64,000 nucleotides of DNA from Thermodesulfobium acidiphilum (GCF_003057965.1 NZ_CP020921.1:243501-307500); one strand, 5' to 3'; positions 27,101 to 35,016 are shown, counted from the stretch's first letter. The notes: a model not told the origin generated them from the letters alone. Translations and numbers: made by a program.

Positions 27101-27529
27101 ATCTATCAATTTTTCTCTATCAATTTCTACGTTTTTTTTCAAAAAAAGACTTTGAAAATTTTTTTCTTTGGGAGAGAGTACTGCCTTTGTAGAACTTATC
27201 AGCACAGAATATTTCTTTTGAGCAATTATTCTTTGGGAAATTATTCTAAAGGACGGGGAGAGTCTTTCTCCAAAGAGGATGTCCCAGGCTGGATACAACG
27301 AAAAATTAATCTCTTCTTCTGAATTAGTATTCGAATTCCTTTTGAGCAAATTGTAAGCGTCTTGAGAGATTTTCTCATTTTTATATACAAAAAGAGCTTT
27401 TTTGTTTTTTTGTGAAAAATAGTATGCGAGGAACAAGGACGTTTCAAATTGTACGTTGATTATATTACTTTTATAATTTGTGATACATTTTTCAAGAACC
27501 TTGTTAAATAATTCATCCAAAAATTTCAA
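24191..27529 (-). CDS. mfd: Transcription-repair coupling factor Mfd
   Basis: The 1112-residue protein shows an N-terminal UvrB-homology module (about 1-330) and the RNA-polymerase interaction domain (LQYNDLVVHRDHGIGRFIGL). The RecG-like translocase follows, with DAGFGKTEIAIRAAY (Walker A), IIGTHSL, DEEQKFGV and LSATPIPRTLNMA, then LRGRVGR and a C-terminal regulatory domain. It releases stalled RNA polymerase and recruits UvrA. The start is TTG, with GAGG about nine bases upstream. Length is near the family norm of about 1150. It is followed on the same strand by nothing and preceded by pth. Confidence 0.95.
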   Translation of the reverse strand: MKFLDELFNKVLEKCITNYKSNIINVQFETSLFLAYYFSQKNKKALFVYKNEKISQDAYNLLKRNSNTNSEEEINFSLYPAWDILFGERLSPSFRIISQRIIAQKKYSVLISSTKAVLSPKEKNFQSLFLKKNVEIDREKLIDLLSKNYTRKSLCELPGEFAVRGMLLDVFPFYSENPVRLIFSDNTINAIKYFNPEDQRTLREIESFDLIVIETLKFSPDEKEKIRRFFNALSKEERNIISEEITNIENDTNFYGIENYLYFKNDLKSILDDFNMVFFVDKDQVQSEITRLLQEIKKLRSFQIENKIYVKIPSFIYNLFRDPENLFAEDFNTKERSKDIVDFNPELIKPLVKEVRAAPPLPRGGTENIKNTLNWYLNANYTVEVSMNHIPNCLKDLENPQLIFSEKRYPAGIEILGIDKKLAKKYSIRENLIIFTSQEFSTIQTKEKTTRRKSISSLQELQYNDLVVHRDHGIGRFIGLKLMNFTKVQREYAQILYKDDDILYIPVEEFTRLSKYIGPDDAELSSLRSNDWTSKKKRAKDFAEKIAHEIVFIEASRRNVQRPIYSNTKDPTMEELELKESFGYDETPDQERAIEDVFLDMSKPYPMDRLIVADAGFGKTEIAIRAAYRAVLASRQVALLAPTTLLADQHYRTFKNRFDPLGVRVEVLSRISKSGNKNKILKDLKENKIDIIIGTHSLLSKNIKFKNLGLLIIDEEQKFGVMQKEQFKKIRTELDVLSLSATPIPRTLNMALSGLRDISTIFTPPKNRMPIRSIVSVFKDVIVREAILRELDRGGQIFVVDARISNLNNLKEKIENIVGNVSCAILHGQKSPQEISTTLERFLNKEIDLLISTAILESGLDIPEVNTIIINNADLFGLSELYQLRGRVGRSFKQGYAYFLYSSDKRITEDAKRRLETIQRNSSLVSGFNISLKDMEIRGTGNVLGTEQHGHMENIGVELFTEMIAEELARIRGTVKEFTKIKAEIELYIDKNYINEEGLRIDLYKRLQKVESEEELFSLQEEIEDRFGKMPKELSNLFLLTLIKLKATKIGIKELNILKDSIKIAPNNNEYIEKIKKSGFFVKATKEEIVIRPSSPADSFGFAISLLSLLSS

Positions 27530-27569
27530 TTAAACTTTCCTCTTTCTAATTTTCTTTTCTTAGTGATCT

Positions 27570-28148
27570 TTAAGGAGAAACCTTAACTTTCCCACATTTC
27601 ATAAGAGCTTCGTTTTCTCCTTTTTCAAGAAATATCTCAAGGCACGTAGCAACACTTTCAAATATTTTGGGAAGACATGAAAGCTCAGTATTGTCAAAAT
27701 TTGAAAGGACCCAGTCTCTTGCTTTTACTCCCTCTTTTCTTCCTATACCAATTTTTATCCTTGGAATCAATTGAGTTCCAAGTTCTTCTATAATTGATTG
27801 CATTCCCTTGTGTCCTGCTGAACTACCCTTTGACCTAAATCTGATTGTTTTAAACTCTAAATCTAGATCATCATATATGACTATTATATTTTTGTGATCA
27901 ATTTTATAAAAATCCGATACTTTTCTTACTGCAATTCCAGATCTATTCATATACGTATCGGGTTTGAGAAATATCAAATTATTGATTTTTTCTTCAAATT
28001 TTGAAAAATTAAAACCAAGATTTTCAAATAAGAAATCTAAAAATAGAAAACCAACGTTGTGTCTGGTTAAAGTATATTCTTTCCCTATGTTTCCAAGACC
28101 TACTATTAAATATAGCTCTTGTTTTGATGACAACCTGGTTAAGTTCAT
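27570..28148 (-). CDS. pth: Peptidyl-tRNA hydrolase
   Basis: The 192-residue enzyme has the Pth signatures: VGLGNIGKEY, TRHNVGFLFLD with the catalytic His, NRSG, IYDDLDL and GHKGMQSI. It cleaves peptidyl-tRNA released from stalled ribosomes. The start overlaps the stop of the upstream cation exchanger by 4 nt, so the genes are coupled. mfd follows after 40 nt; pth-mfd is a common bacterial pair. Confidence 0.94.
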   Translation of the reverse strand: MNLTRLSSKQELYLIVGLGNIGKEYTLTRHNVGFLFLDFLFENLGFNFSKFEEKINNLIFLKPDTYMNRSGIAVRKVSDFYKIDHKNIIVIYDDLDLEFKTIRFRSKGSSAGHKGMQSIIEELGTQLIPRIKIGIGRKEGVKARDWVLSNFDNTELSCLPKIFESVATCLEIFLEKGENEALMKCGKVKVSP

Positions 28149-29134
28149 AATCTAACTCCAAAATTTAGAGATATCAGGATATAGATAATGTAAAAAATAA
28201 AGTTTAGAAACAATAATTTTGGATTTATGGCCCCATTTTTAATAAGAAAATATAAGTATAATGAGGAAAGAATTGTTACTGAACACAAAGCGATAGCCTT
28301 TTCATCCAACTGCCATGAACTTAAGATTAGACCTGCCATTATAGGAAAAGAAGATTGGAATACCATTGCGCCTGTAATGTTTGATATGGCAAGATGATCT
28401 TTTCCTTTAATCACCCAGGAAATTGAGTTAAACTTTTCTGGTAGTTCGGTAGCTATGGGTGAGAATATTGCGGAAACAATAAAAGGATTTAACCCAATAA
28501 TATTCGATACAGATTCAATGCTGTTTACAAAAAAGTAAGATGATAATAAAATACCACACAGGCCAATTCCTAGTTGTAAAAATACCATTAGGTTGCCAGG
28601 GTCTTTTGATGTAGAAATTAAAAGAAGGTGCAGGTCTTCTTCTTCAAATCCCTCGTCTCTTTTAAAAACTGTATATAGATAAAATAAGTAAGAAATTAGA
28701 AAAAAAATTGCAAAAAAATACTTTAATTTGATTGAAAAAATTGATATTAACAGCGCTAGAGAGAAGTTAAATATAAAAAATTTTATGTCTAAAAGAATTG
28801 CCTCTTTTTTAAAATTGAGATTTTTATTGCCTTTTCTAAAAAGAGCAGGCAGCGCTAGGAGAGAAAAGGTTAGAGTTGATAGCATGAGCGGCGCACCTAA
28901 GATTGCTCCTATACCAATTCCTTCTCTAGAAGCAAGGGTAGGTAAGGTTAAAAGGGCTATTATCGGTATAATTGTTTCGGGAAGGGCAGTTGAAACAGCA
29001 CTAAACACGCTTCCAACTACAGAATGCCCAAAATTTAAATTTTTTCCGAGCCACTCTACAGCATTCGTAAAGAGTTCACAAAATGCCAATATAGCAAGCA
29101 AAGATAAAATTAAAGTCAAAAGTTCCATCATCAA
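28145..29134 (-). CDS. Sodium/calcium exchanger family membrane protein
   Basis: The 329-residue protein has about 10 transmembrane helices and the two inverted alpha-repeats of the CaCA superfamily. The first is GHSVVGSVFSAVSTALPETI and the second NPFIVSAIFSPIATELPEKF, each carrying the conserved acidic residue in an LPE context. It probably exchanges Ca2+ or another cation for H+ or Na+. It overlaps pth by 4 nt. Substrate is not assignable. Confidence 0.82.
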   Translation of the reverse strand: MMMELLTLILSLLAILAFCELFTNAVEWLGKNLNFGHSVVGSVFSAVSTALPETIIPIIALLTLPTLASREGIGIGAILGAPLMLSTLTFSLLALPALFRKGNKNLNFKKEAILLDIKFFIFNFSLALLISIFSIKLKYFFAIFFLISYLFYLYTVFKRDEGFEEEDLHLLLISTSKDPGNLMVFLQLGIGLCGILLSSYFFVNSIESVSNIIGLNPFIVSAIFSPIATELPEKFNSISWVIKGKDHLAISNITGAMVFQSSFPIMAGLILSSWQLDEKAIALCSVTILSSLYLYFLIKNGAINPKLLFLNFIFYIIYILISLNFGVRL

Positions 29135-29148
29135 AGTTTAGAGCTTTT

Positions 29149-29601
29149 TTATACCTTCCTGATCATTGCTACCTCATCGCAATCAGGAAACTTTGGGCAC
29201 TTTACACATTCAGACCATATCTTTTGGGGGAGATGCGACTTATCTAATATTTCGAACCCTAATGATTTAAAAAAAACTACCTGATACGTCAAAGCAAATA
29301 CCTTTTTTAGCTTAAGTTGCCTTGCTTCTTCGATCAAAAAATTTACTATTTCTTTCCCTAATCCCCTTTTCTGATAATCACTGTTTACACACAAGCTTCT
29401 TATCTCTGCGATGTCTTCCCAAAAAATATGAAGTGCACCGCACCCGCAGATTTTATCATCGATTTCTAACACACAAAAGTCTCTTATAGATTCATAAATA
29501 TCTGAAAGAGGCCTTATGAGCATTAGATTCTGTTTCGCAAAGCTTTCTATTAATGCCTTTATTACTTTTGCATCGTCGATTCTGGCTTTTCTAATAATAA
29601 T
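29149..29601 (-). CDS. GNAT acetyltransferase with an AUU start codon
   Basis: A GNAT domain with the acetyl-CoA loop YQKRGLGKEIV and a cysteine-bearing C-terminus (CVKCPKFPDC), like the short ArgA/N-acetylglutamate synthase-related proteins. From the first ATG (29523) it would be 124 residues and lack the first beta strand. The in-frame sequence upstream restores it (IIIRKARIDDAKVIKALIES), starting at ATT 29601 six bases after a perfect AGGAGG (29613-29608). No ATG, GTG or TTG lies between. I therefore annotate an ATT start and 150 residues. The substrate is unknown. acpS lies just upstream. Confidence 0.72.
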   Translation of the reverse strand: MIIRKARIDDAKVIKALIESFAKQNLMLIRPLSDIYESIRDFCVLEIDDKICGCGALHIFWEDIAEIRSLCVNSDYQKRGLGKEIVNFLIEEARQLKLKKVFALTYQVVFFKSLGFEILDKSHLPQKIWSECVKCPKFPDCDEVAMIRKV

Positions 29602-29617
29602 TTTTGTCCTCCTAAAA

Positions 29618-29980
29618 TTAATTATTTTTTGTAATCAGAGCAATTGCTACCGAACAATCCTTTTCGTGTGATATAGAAACCATTATCTCTAAACTAGATA
29701 AGTCTAAATCTTTTGAATATATCTTTACAGTTACTCCTTCATCTTTTTTGCCAATTATTTCTATCTGTTTCATCTTTAATTTTATAAAACAGTGTTGATA
29801 AATGGCTTTTATACAAGCTTCTTTTGCTGCAAACCTTGCAGAAAGACATTCTATATAAGATTTCTTGCTTAGACAATATTCTATCTCACTTTTTGTATAT
29901 ATTTTTTCCAGAAATTTAGACTTGTATTTATTAATTGCTCTTTCTATTCGTTTGTTGTTAACTATATCAATCCCTATCAT
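29618..29980 (-). CDS. acpS: Holo-[acyl-carrier-protein] synthase AcpS
   Basis: The 120-residue protein starts MIGIDIVNNKRIERAI and has ARFAAKEACIKAI and VSISHEKD, the three conserved blocks of AcpS. It transfers 4'-phosphopantetheine from CoA to apo-ACP. The start overlaps the preceding unknown gene by 14 nt. It is followed by the ATT-initiated GNAT gene. Confidence 0.92.
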   Translation of the reverse strand: MIGIDIVNNKRIERAINKYKSKFLEKIYTKSEIEYCLSKKSYIECLSARFAAKEACIKAIYQHCFIKLKMKQIEIIGKKDEGVTVKIYSKDLDLSSLEIMVSISHEKDCSVAIALITKNN

Positions 29981-30395
29981 TTTTCTCCTTTGTATTCCTT
30001 ATTTTTTTAGGATCAAGAAGCTCCCTTTCATTAAGATTTATGTAAGGAAATAGCTTTTCGGTAATTTGAGGTACATAAATGATAGCTTCTTTTTTTGTAT
30101 TTTTGAAAAAGTTTCTAAGTTTATTAATTGTTTCACAGTTCTTGTCGTCAGAATCTAACATTTGTAAAAATTTTGAATTCTTTAAAAGAAAATCTTTGAA
30201 CTCAACTTGCTCATTACTTTTTTTCCAGAGCGTTCTTAATTCTTTTATTTCTAAGCCAGGTAGATTCTTTTCAATATATGCAATAGCAAATTCTATAACA
30301 AAAAAGCTTGAACTATCAAGCGGGCACAACATAGAATATAGTAAAAGATAATCCTCAAGAGCATTTAAAAACAGATGTGAAATTTTGTAATTCAT
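29967..30395 (-). CDS. Hypothetical protein upstream of acpS
   Basis: I do not recognise this 142-residue soluble protein. It looks mostly helical, with a hydrophobic N-terminal half (ALEDYLLLYSMLCPLDSSSFFVIEFAIAYI kept short here) and a charged C-terminus. There is no signal peptide. It overlaps the acpS start and is the first gene of the minus-strand set, divergent from infC. Its context with acpS may mean a role in lipid or acyl-carrier metabolism, but nothing in the sequence demonstrates that. Confidence 0.6.
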   Translation of the reverse strand: MNYKISHLFLNALEDYLLLYSMLCPLDSSSFFVIEFAIAYIEKNLPGLEIKELRTLWKKSNEQVEFKDFLLKNSKFLQMLDSDDKNCETINKLRNFFKNTKKEAIIYVPQITEKLFPYINLNERELLDPKKIRNTKEKNDRD

Positions 30396-30429
30396 AATTT
30401 ATATTATTATAGATTATAAGAATTAATTG

Positions 30430-30458
30430 TTGTTATTTTTTTTATTTTTTCGTATAAT
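30430..30458 (+). promoter_or_regulatory. Candidate promoter of infC-rpmI-rplT
   Basis: TTGTTA (30430-30435), 17 bp, then TATAAT (30453-30458). It would give a leader of about 77 nt before the infC start, room for an autoregulatory RNA structure of the type known for this operon. Sequence-based prediction. Confidence 0.55.
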
Positions 30459-30541
30459 CAAATATATTTTAATTTGGGTTGTCTTTGTTTATAATTTAAG
30501 TTAAAATTGTCGTCTTATATCTAAATTCGGAGGTGAATGTT

Positions 30542-31084
30542 ATAAGTAAAGAATATGCCGTTAATGAGGAGATCCAGATCTATCCAAGCGTTAGACTGAT
30601 AGATGTGGATGGACAGCAGCTAGGCGTTCAGTCTACAGAAGAAGCTCTTAGACTGGCAAGGGCAAAGGGTAGCGATCTGGTCCTAATTGCTCCTCATGGA
30701 AGCCCCCCAGTAGCAAGAATAATGGATTATGGGAAATTTAGGTTTGAGCAATCAAAAAAAGAAAAATCTCAAAGAAAACATCAGAGACAGACTGTTGTTA
30801 AAGAAGTTCGCTTAAGGCCTGCTATAGGCGAAAACGATCTTCTTACTAAGGCAAAAGCTGCACAAGACTTCATTAACGAGGGCAATAAGGTTAAGTTGAG
30901 CGTTATCTTTAGAGGACGTGAAATGATCCACATGAATCAGGGTATAGATCTTGTCAACAGATTTTTCGCTTTACTTAAAAATGCTGTTATGGAAAAACTT
31001 CCTGAGGTCGAAAGCGAGAAACACCTTGTAGCAATAATCGGCCCTGCTAAAATAAAGCAGAAAACAGAAAAAAAGGAGGGTTGA
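30542..31084 (+). CDS. infC: Translation initiation factor IF-3, probable AUA start
   Basis: The protein (180 residues from ATA) contains ISKEYAVNEEIQIYPSVRLID, the standard IF-3 N-domain, a lysine-rich linker and the C-domain (KVKLSVIFRGREMIHMNQG). The GTG at 30533 lies inside the SD GGAGGTGA and has no SD of its own. The in-frame ATA at 30542 has ideal spacing and begins the family sequence (ISKEY). IF-3 genes of other bacteria use AUU, AUC or AUA so that IF-3 represses its own synthesis. The gene heads infC-rpmI-rplT. Confidence 0.9.
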   Translation: MSKEYAVNEEIQIYPSVRLIDVDGQQLGVQSTEEALRLARAKGSDLVLIAPHGSPPVARIMDYGKFRFEQSKKEKSQRKHQRQTVVKEVRLRPAIGENDLLTKAKAAQDFINEGNKVKLSVIFRGREMIHMNQGIDLVNRFFALLKNAVMEKLPEVESEKHLVAIIGPAKIKQKTEKKEG

Positions 31085-31087
31085 AGG

Positions 31088-31294
31088 ATGCCTAAAATGA
31101 AAACTTGTAGAGCAGCAGCAAAGAGGTTTAGAGTGACGGGTTCTGGTAAAATAATAAGAAGACAGCAGAATAGGAGTCACCTCCTTTTTCATAAGAGCCC
31201 AAAGAGGAAGAGAAGACTTGCAAAGACGTTAGTAGTTTCGAGCTCCGATTTGCCAAGATTGATGTCTCAACTTCCATATCATAGTGTAAATTAG
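31088..31294 (+). CDS. rpmI: 50S ribosomal protein bL35
   Basis: The 68-residue, highly basic protein begins MPKMKTCRAAAKRFRVTGSG and contains the RSHLLFHKSPKRKRRL region of bL35. It starts 3 nt after infC, with GGAGG overlapping the infC end. The infC-rpmI-rplT order is standard. Confidence 0.95.
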   Translation: MPKMKTCRAAAKRFRVTGSGKIIRRQQNRSHLLFHKSPKRKRRLAKTLVVSSSDLPRLMSQLPYHSVN

Positions 31295-31318
31295 GTTTTT
31301 AATTATAGGAGGAAAAGT

Positions 31319-31666
31319 ATGCGCGTTAAAGGTGGCTTTGTGACACGTAGACGTCACAAGAAAGTTTTGAAAATGACTAGAGGTTTTAGGGGTTCTTTAC
31401 ATAGATTATATAGAACCGCTAATCAGCACTTGTTGCATGCCCTAAAATATGCTTTTGTAGACAGAAGAAGAAAAAAGAGAGAGTTCAGGAGTTTGTGGAT
31501 CGTAAGGATCAACGCAGCCGTTAGAGAATATGGTCTTTCGTATAGTAAATTTATGAATGCATTAAAAAAATCAGGACTTGATATGGACAGAAAGGTGCTG
31601 GCTCAAATGGCGCTGTCTTATCCTGAACAATTTAAGAAGGTAGTTATGAAAGTTAAGGAAATGTAA
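31319..31666 (+). CDS. rplT: 50S ribosomal protein bL20
   Basis: The 115-residue basic protein has [21 protein letters not shown], then [24 protein letters not shown], the bL20 signature. It is required early in 50S assembly and in some bacteria represses rpmI-rplT by binding the leader. SD AGGAGG precedes the ATG. Confidence 0.95.
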   Translation: MRVKGGFVTRRRHKKVLKMTRGFRGSLHRLYRTANQHLLHALKYAFVDRRRKKREFRSLWIVRINAAVREYGLSYSKFMNALKKSGLDMDRKVLAQMALSYPEQFKKVVMKVKEM

Positions 31667-31670
31667 GTTT

Positions 31671-32456
31671 GTGAACGTAGACTTCGCATCACGGTCTAAG
31701 ATAAAAGAATTGCTCAGAATGAAAAAGTCTGGGCAATTTATTTTTTTTGAAGGAATTCATGCGCTTGAAGAAGCTCTTTTGGCAAATTATGTTCCTGAAT
31801 ATATTCTTATAAAGGACACCGATACTCTGGAGAAAAAATTTTTTAAAGTTAAAATTTTAGAAACATTTCTTGAAAAGTTAAGATTTCTTGTAGTTAAAGA
31901 AGATGTGATTAAAAGGCTTTCGAGCGAGAGCTCCCCAACAGGAATTATTAGTGTAGGGAATTTACCTCAAGAGAAGATTTTTGGTCCTGCTCCATGGATT
32001 TATCTTGATAAAATTCAGGATCCTGGTAATCTTGGAACCATATTAAGAGGATCTCTTGCATTTGAGTGCGGGGGCATATTTTTATCTGAAGACTCGTGCA
32101 ATATTTATAACCCAAAGGTTATAAGATCTTCTGCGGGGGCATTTTTTAAGGTTCCGTTTAAAAAGAAAAATTTTAGCGATATTGTTAGAGATATGGATAC
32201 AAGTTTGAAGGTATTTTCTTTTTCTCCGAGAGCAGAGAAACCATTTTTTTCGTACAGTTACGATGGTAGCTGCCTGCTTGTCTTTGGCAATGAGGGCAAA
32301 GGAATTAGCAGTGAGATTGAGAAGCTGTCTTACAAAACAGTTTATATACCTACTCAAAACGTAGAATCCCTGAATGTGGCTATGTGTGTGAATATTGTTC
32401 TTTCATTTTTGTACTTTAAAAAAATAAATGCTTTAATTCTTGGTGAAAAGCTCTAA
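31671..32456 (+). CDS. SpoU/TrmH-family RNA 2'-O-methyltransferase
   Basis: The 261-residue protein has the three SPOUT motifs: LDKIQDPGNLGTILR, NPKVIRSSAGAFFKVPF and LVFGNEGKGIS plus SLNVAMCVNI. An N-terminal RNA-binding region of about 95 residues precedes them. It 2'-O-methylates rRNA or tRNA; the target base cannot be named. Position after rplT and before pheS is seen in many bacteria, though pheS is absent here. It starts with GTG 4 nt after rplT. Confidence 0.86.
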   Translation: MNVDFASRSKIKELLRMKKSGQFIFFEGIHALEEALLANYVPEYILIKDTDTLEKKFFKVKILETFLEKLRFLVVKEDVIKRLSSESSPTGIISVGNLPQEKIFGPAPWIYLDKIQDPGNLGTILRGSLAFECGGIFLSEDSCNIYNPKVIRSSAGAFFKVPFKKKNFSDIVRDMDTSLKVFSFSPRAEKPFFSYSYDGSCLLVFGNEGKGISSEIEKLSYKTVYIPTQNVESLNVAMCVNIVLSFLYFKKINALILGEKL

Positions 32457-32489
32457 ATTAAAAATTTGTATAACTCGATGGAGGGGAGT

Positions 32490-33002
32490 ATGAAGAGGAT
32501 AAAGTGGTACGTTTATCTTATTTTTATTTTGCTTGTGTGCCTTGTTGTTTCAAATGTCTACTGGATATTTAATACAAAATCTATTAAAGAAAATCTTGAT
32601 AAAAATTGTCAAAGTAACCTTGAAAGCGTTAGAGAAGAATTACAAAATAAGTTTTTTACCGATAGCAAAGATTTTTTGATTGATATTGCAATACCATTAA
32701 CCTATTTTGTTAGAGATAGTCTTCAGTCGAATAGAACTTATCAAGTTGGGGAATGCTTCAACCAAATTGTAAAGAATAAAGGCTTTAAAGAAATTAGCTT
32801 TGTAAGTGGCGATAAAATCCAGATATCAACTAATAAAAAATATGAAGATTCTGTCTTTTCGAAACTTTATCCAGAGCAGTTTGCGAGTTTTCAGAAAATA
32901 ACAGTTGTAAGCGATCAAGGAAAGATTTTTGTAGTATCTCCTGTTATGAACGTTAATGAAAAAATTGGATTCATAATAATTTCTTATGTTTTATCTCAAT
33001 AA
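32490..33002 (+). CDS. Single-pass membrane protein with extracytoplasmic sensor-like domain
   Basis: The 170-residue protein has one N-terminal transmembrane helix (about 6-26) and a domain of about 140 residues outside. The end, GKIFVVSPVMNVNEKIGFIIISYV, resembles the last strands of Cache/PAS-like sensor domains. No HAMP, kinase or receptor output domain follows, so it is a stand-alone sensor or a receptor fragment. The ATG 32490 has GGAGGGGAG upstream; the frame extends to 32466. It lies just before cstA, which may hint at sensing nutrients. Confidence 0.55.
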   Translation: MKRIKWYVYLIFILLVCLVVSNVYWIFNTKSIKENLDKNCQSNLESVREELQNKFFTDSKDFLIDIAIPLTYFVRDSLQSNRTYQVGECFNQIVKNKGFKEISFVSGDKIQISTNKKYEDSVFSKLYPEQFASFQKITVVSDQGKIFVVSPVMNVNEKIGFIIISYVLSQ

Positions 33003-33072
33003 GTACTAATAGATATGTGATAAAATATTTAAAGCTTTTTATTTTTGCCTAATAAATAAGGAGGGAGAAATT

Positions 33073-33099
33073 TTGCTAATTTTTTTTAAGGGGGTTTGA
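33073..33099 (+). CDS. Putative 8-codon upstream ORF of cstA
   Basis: TTG CTA ATT TTT TTT AAG GGG GTT TGA would encode MLIFFKGV. It has AAGGAGGG (33058-33065) seven bases upstream. Its last codons contain the SD of cstA (AAGGGGG, 33088-33094), and its stop ends three bases before the cstA GTG. Termination here would place a ribosome at the cstA start, so translation may be coupled. Too short for certainty. Confidence 0.4.
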   Translation: MLIFFKGV

Positions 33100-33102
33100 A
33101 AA

Positions 33103-34980
33103 GTGAAAGCCACATCTATTTTTGGGATTGTCCTACTTTTAATTGTTGCAGTCTTAGCTTTGATCTCTGTTTTAAGCGTACCAAGTGCAATATTGCTTTT
33201 GATTTTCGGATTTGCTGTTTGGACTATTGGTTATCGTTATTATAGTGCCTTTATTGCTGCAAAGGTAATGTGTTTGGACGCAGGTGCTGAAACTCCTGCA
33301 TGCAGAGTTAACGATGGAAGAGATTTCGTTCCTACTAACAAGTATGTCTTGTTTGGCCATCAATTTGCTGCCATATCGGGTGCCGGACCACTTATTGGTC
33401 CTGTATTGGCAGCTCAATTTGGTTTTATGCCAGGACTACTCTGGCTTGTCATTGGATCAGCTCTTGCTGGCGCGGTACATGACTTTGTAGTATTAGTAGC
33501 ATCTACAAGAAGGGGTGCGTGTTCTCTTGCTGATATCGCAAGACAGGAAATTTCTTCTCCTACAGGAAAGATTTTGTCTTTAGCTACCTTTCTAATTCTT
33601 GTTCTTGCAATGGCTGGCCTTTCTATAGCGGTGGTAAACGCTTTAAAGAGCTCTTCTTGGGGTGTGATTACTGTAGGCCTAACTATTCCAATTGCTTTTA
33701 TAATGGCCTTCTGGATGTATGTCTTTCGACCGGGCAAAGTTTTGGAGGCTAGCCTCATAGGTGTGGTTCTTTTGTTTGTCGTTACCTGGGTTGGTGGTTT
33801 AGTTCCGCCACAATCAGAGCTTGGGAGGATGCTAACCCTTAATGAGAATACTGTAAAAATTATTTTGCCTACTTATGCCTTTATAGCATCTGTCCTGCCT
33901 GTTTGGATGCTCCTTCTTCCTAGAGACTATCTATCTTCATATATGAAGATAGGTGTAGCGGTTGCAATTGCAATATGCGTTTTTATAGTTCACCCAAATC
34001 TTCAAATGCCAGCTTTTACTAAATTTGATGCAGGCGGCGGCCCGATTATTCCTGGCCCGCTTTTCCCATATTTGTTTATAACAATTGCCTGCGGTGCCAT
34101 ATCTGGTTTTCACGCTCTGGTAGGTTCTGGCACTACTCCAAAGATGTTAAGTTGTGAAACTGATGCAAGGTTTATAGGTTATGGGGCAATGCTAATGGAA
34201 AGTTTTGTAGGAGTTCTTGCTCTGATTGCAGCTTGTGTTCTTCCTCAGGGTGATTATTTTGCGATCAATACGCCACCCGCAGTCTTCGAAAAATTGGGTA
34301 TGGTAGCTAATCAGGTGCCTGTGCTCTCTGCTATGGTTCACGAAAATCTTGCAGGAAGACCCGGTGGTGCAGTTTCTCTTGCTGCTGGCGTAGCTTATAT
34401 AACTGAACAAGTGCCTTTTCTTTCTGGTATGATGGCATATTGGTATCACTTTATAATAATGTTTGAGGCAATGTTTATTTTGTCTGCTATTGATGCCGGA
34501 ACAAGAGTCGGTAGGTATCTTTTACAGGAATTTTTCGGGTATTTTGTTCCTCAATTTAGGGATATGCACTGGAATTTTGGTATAATATCAACAGGTTTTT
34601 TGGTTTCCTTTTTCTGGGGTTATCTTTTATACTCTGGCAGTGTTTCCACTATATGGCCAATTTTCGGCGCTACCAATCAGCTTCTTGCAACCTTTGCTCT
34701 CATAATATCTACTACCGAGATATTAAGAAGAACTGGCAAATTTTCTTATGCAATGGTTACCCTTTTGCCAGGTGCATTTATGACTGTTATAACATTTTTG
34801 GCCTGCTGGCTTAACTTTAGCAACATATATTTGCCTCTTGCAATGAAGGGAAACTTTGCCATGGGAATAAATGCGTTTCTTTCACTTTTACTATTGGCCA
34901 TGGGAATATGGCTGATTTTAGATTCTGTAAGAATCTGGTCAAATATTTTATCCGGCAGGAAGGCAAAGAGCACAGTATAA
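33103..34980 (+). CDS. cstA: Carbon starvation protein CstA (peptide/pyruvate transporter family)
   Basis: The 625-residue protein has about 16-18 membrane segments and CstA motifs: GYRYYSAFIAAKV, NKYVLFGHQFAAISGAGPLIGP and GSALAGAVHDFVVL, then GFHALVGSGTTPKML. CstA/BtsT proteins take up peptides or pyruvate during nutrient limitation. It starts with GTG eight bases after AAGGGGG. A short upstream ORF overlaps the SD. A strong intrinsic terminator follows 36 nt after the stop, so cstA ends its unit. Confidence 0.92.
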   Translation: MKATSIFGIVLLLIVAVLALISVLSVPSAILLLIFGFAVWTIGYRYYSAFIAAKVMCLDAGAETPACRVNDGRDFVPTNKYVLFGHQFAAISGAGPLIGPVLAAQFGFMPGLLWLVIGSALAGAVHDFVVLVASTRRGACSLADIARQEISSPTGKILSLATFLILVLAMAGLSIAVVNALKSSSWGVITVGLTIPIAFIMAFWMYVFRPGKVLEASLIGVVLLFVVTWVGGLVPPQSELGRMLTLNENTVKIILPTYAFIASVLPVWMLLLPRDYLSSYMKIGVAVAIAICVFIVHPNLQMPAFTKFDAGGGPIIPGPLFPYLFITIACGAISGFHALVGSGTTPKMLSCETDARFIGYGAMLMESFVGVLALIAACVLPQGDYFAINTPPAVFEKLGMVANQVPVLSAMVHENLAGRPGGAVSLAAGVAYITEQVPFLSGMMAYWYHFIIMFEAMFILSAIDAGTRVGRYLLQEFFGYFVPQFRDMHWNFGIISTGFLVSFFWGYLLYSGSVSTIWPIFGATNQLLATFALIISTTEILRRTGKFSYAMVTLLPGAFMTVITFLACWLNFSNIYLPLAMKGNFAMGINAFLSLLLLAMGIWLILDSVRIWSNILSGRKAKSTV

Positions 34981-35016
34981 GAGTATTAATTTAATTTTTT
35001 CTATAAATTATTAAGA

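Noticed and set aside
28728-29141. 137-codon plus-strand ORF antisense to the cation exchanger
   Set aside because: The minus strand carries both conserved CaCA repeats; this ORF is a shadow frame without an SD.
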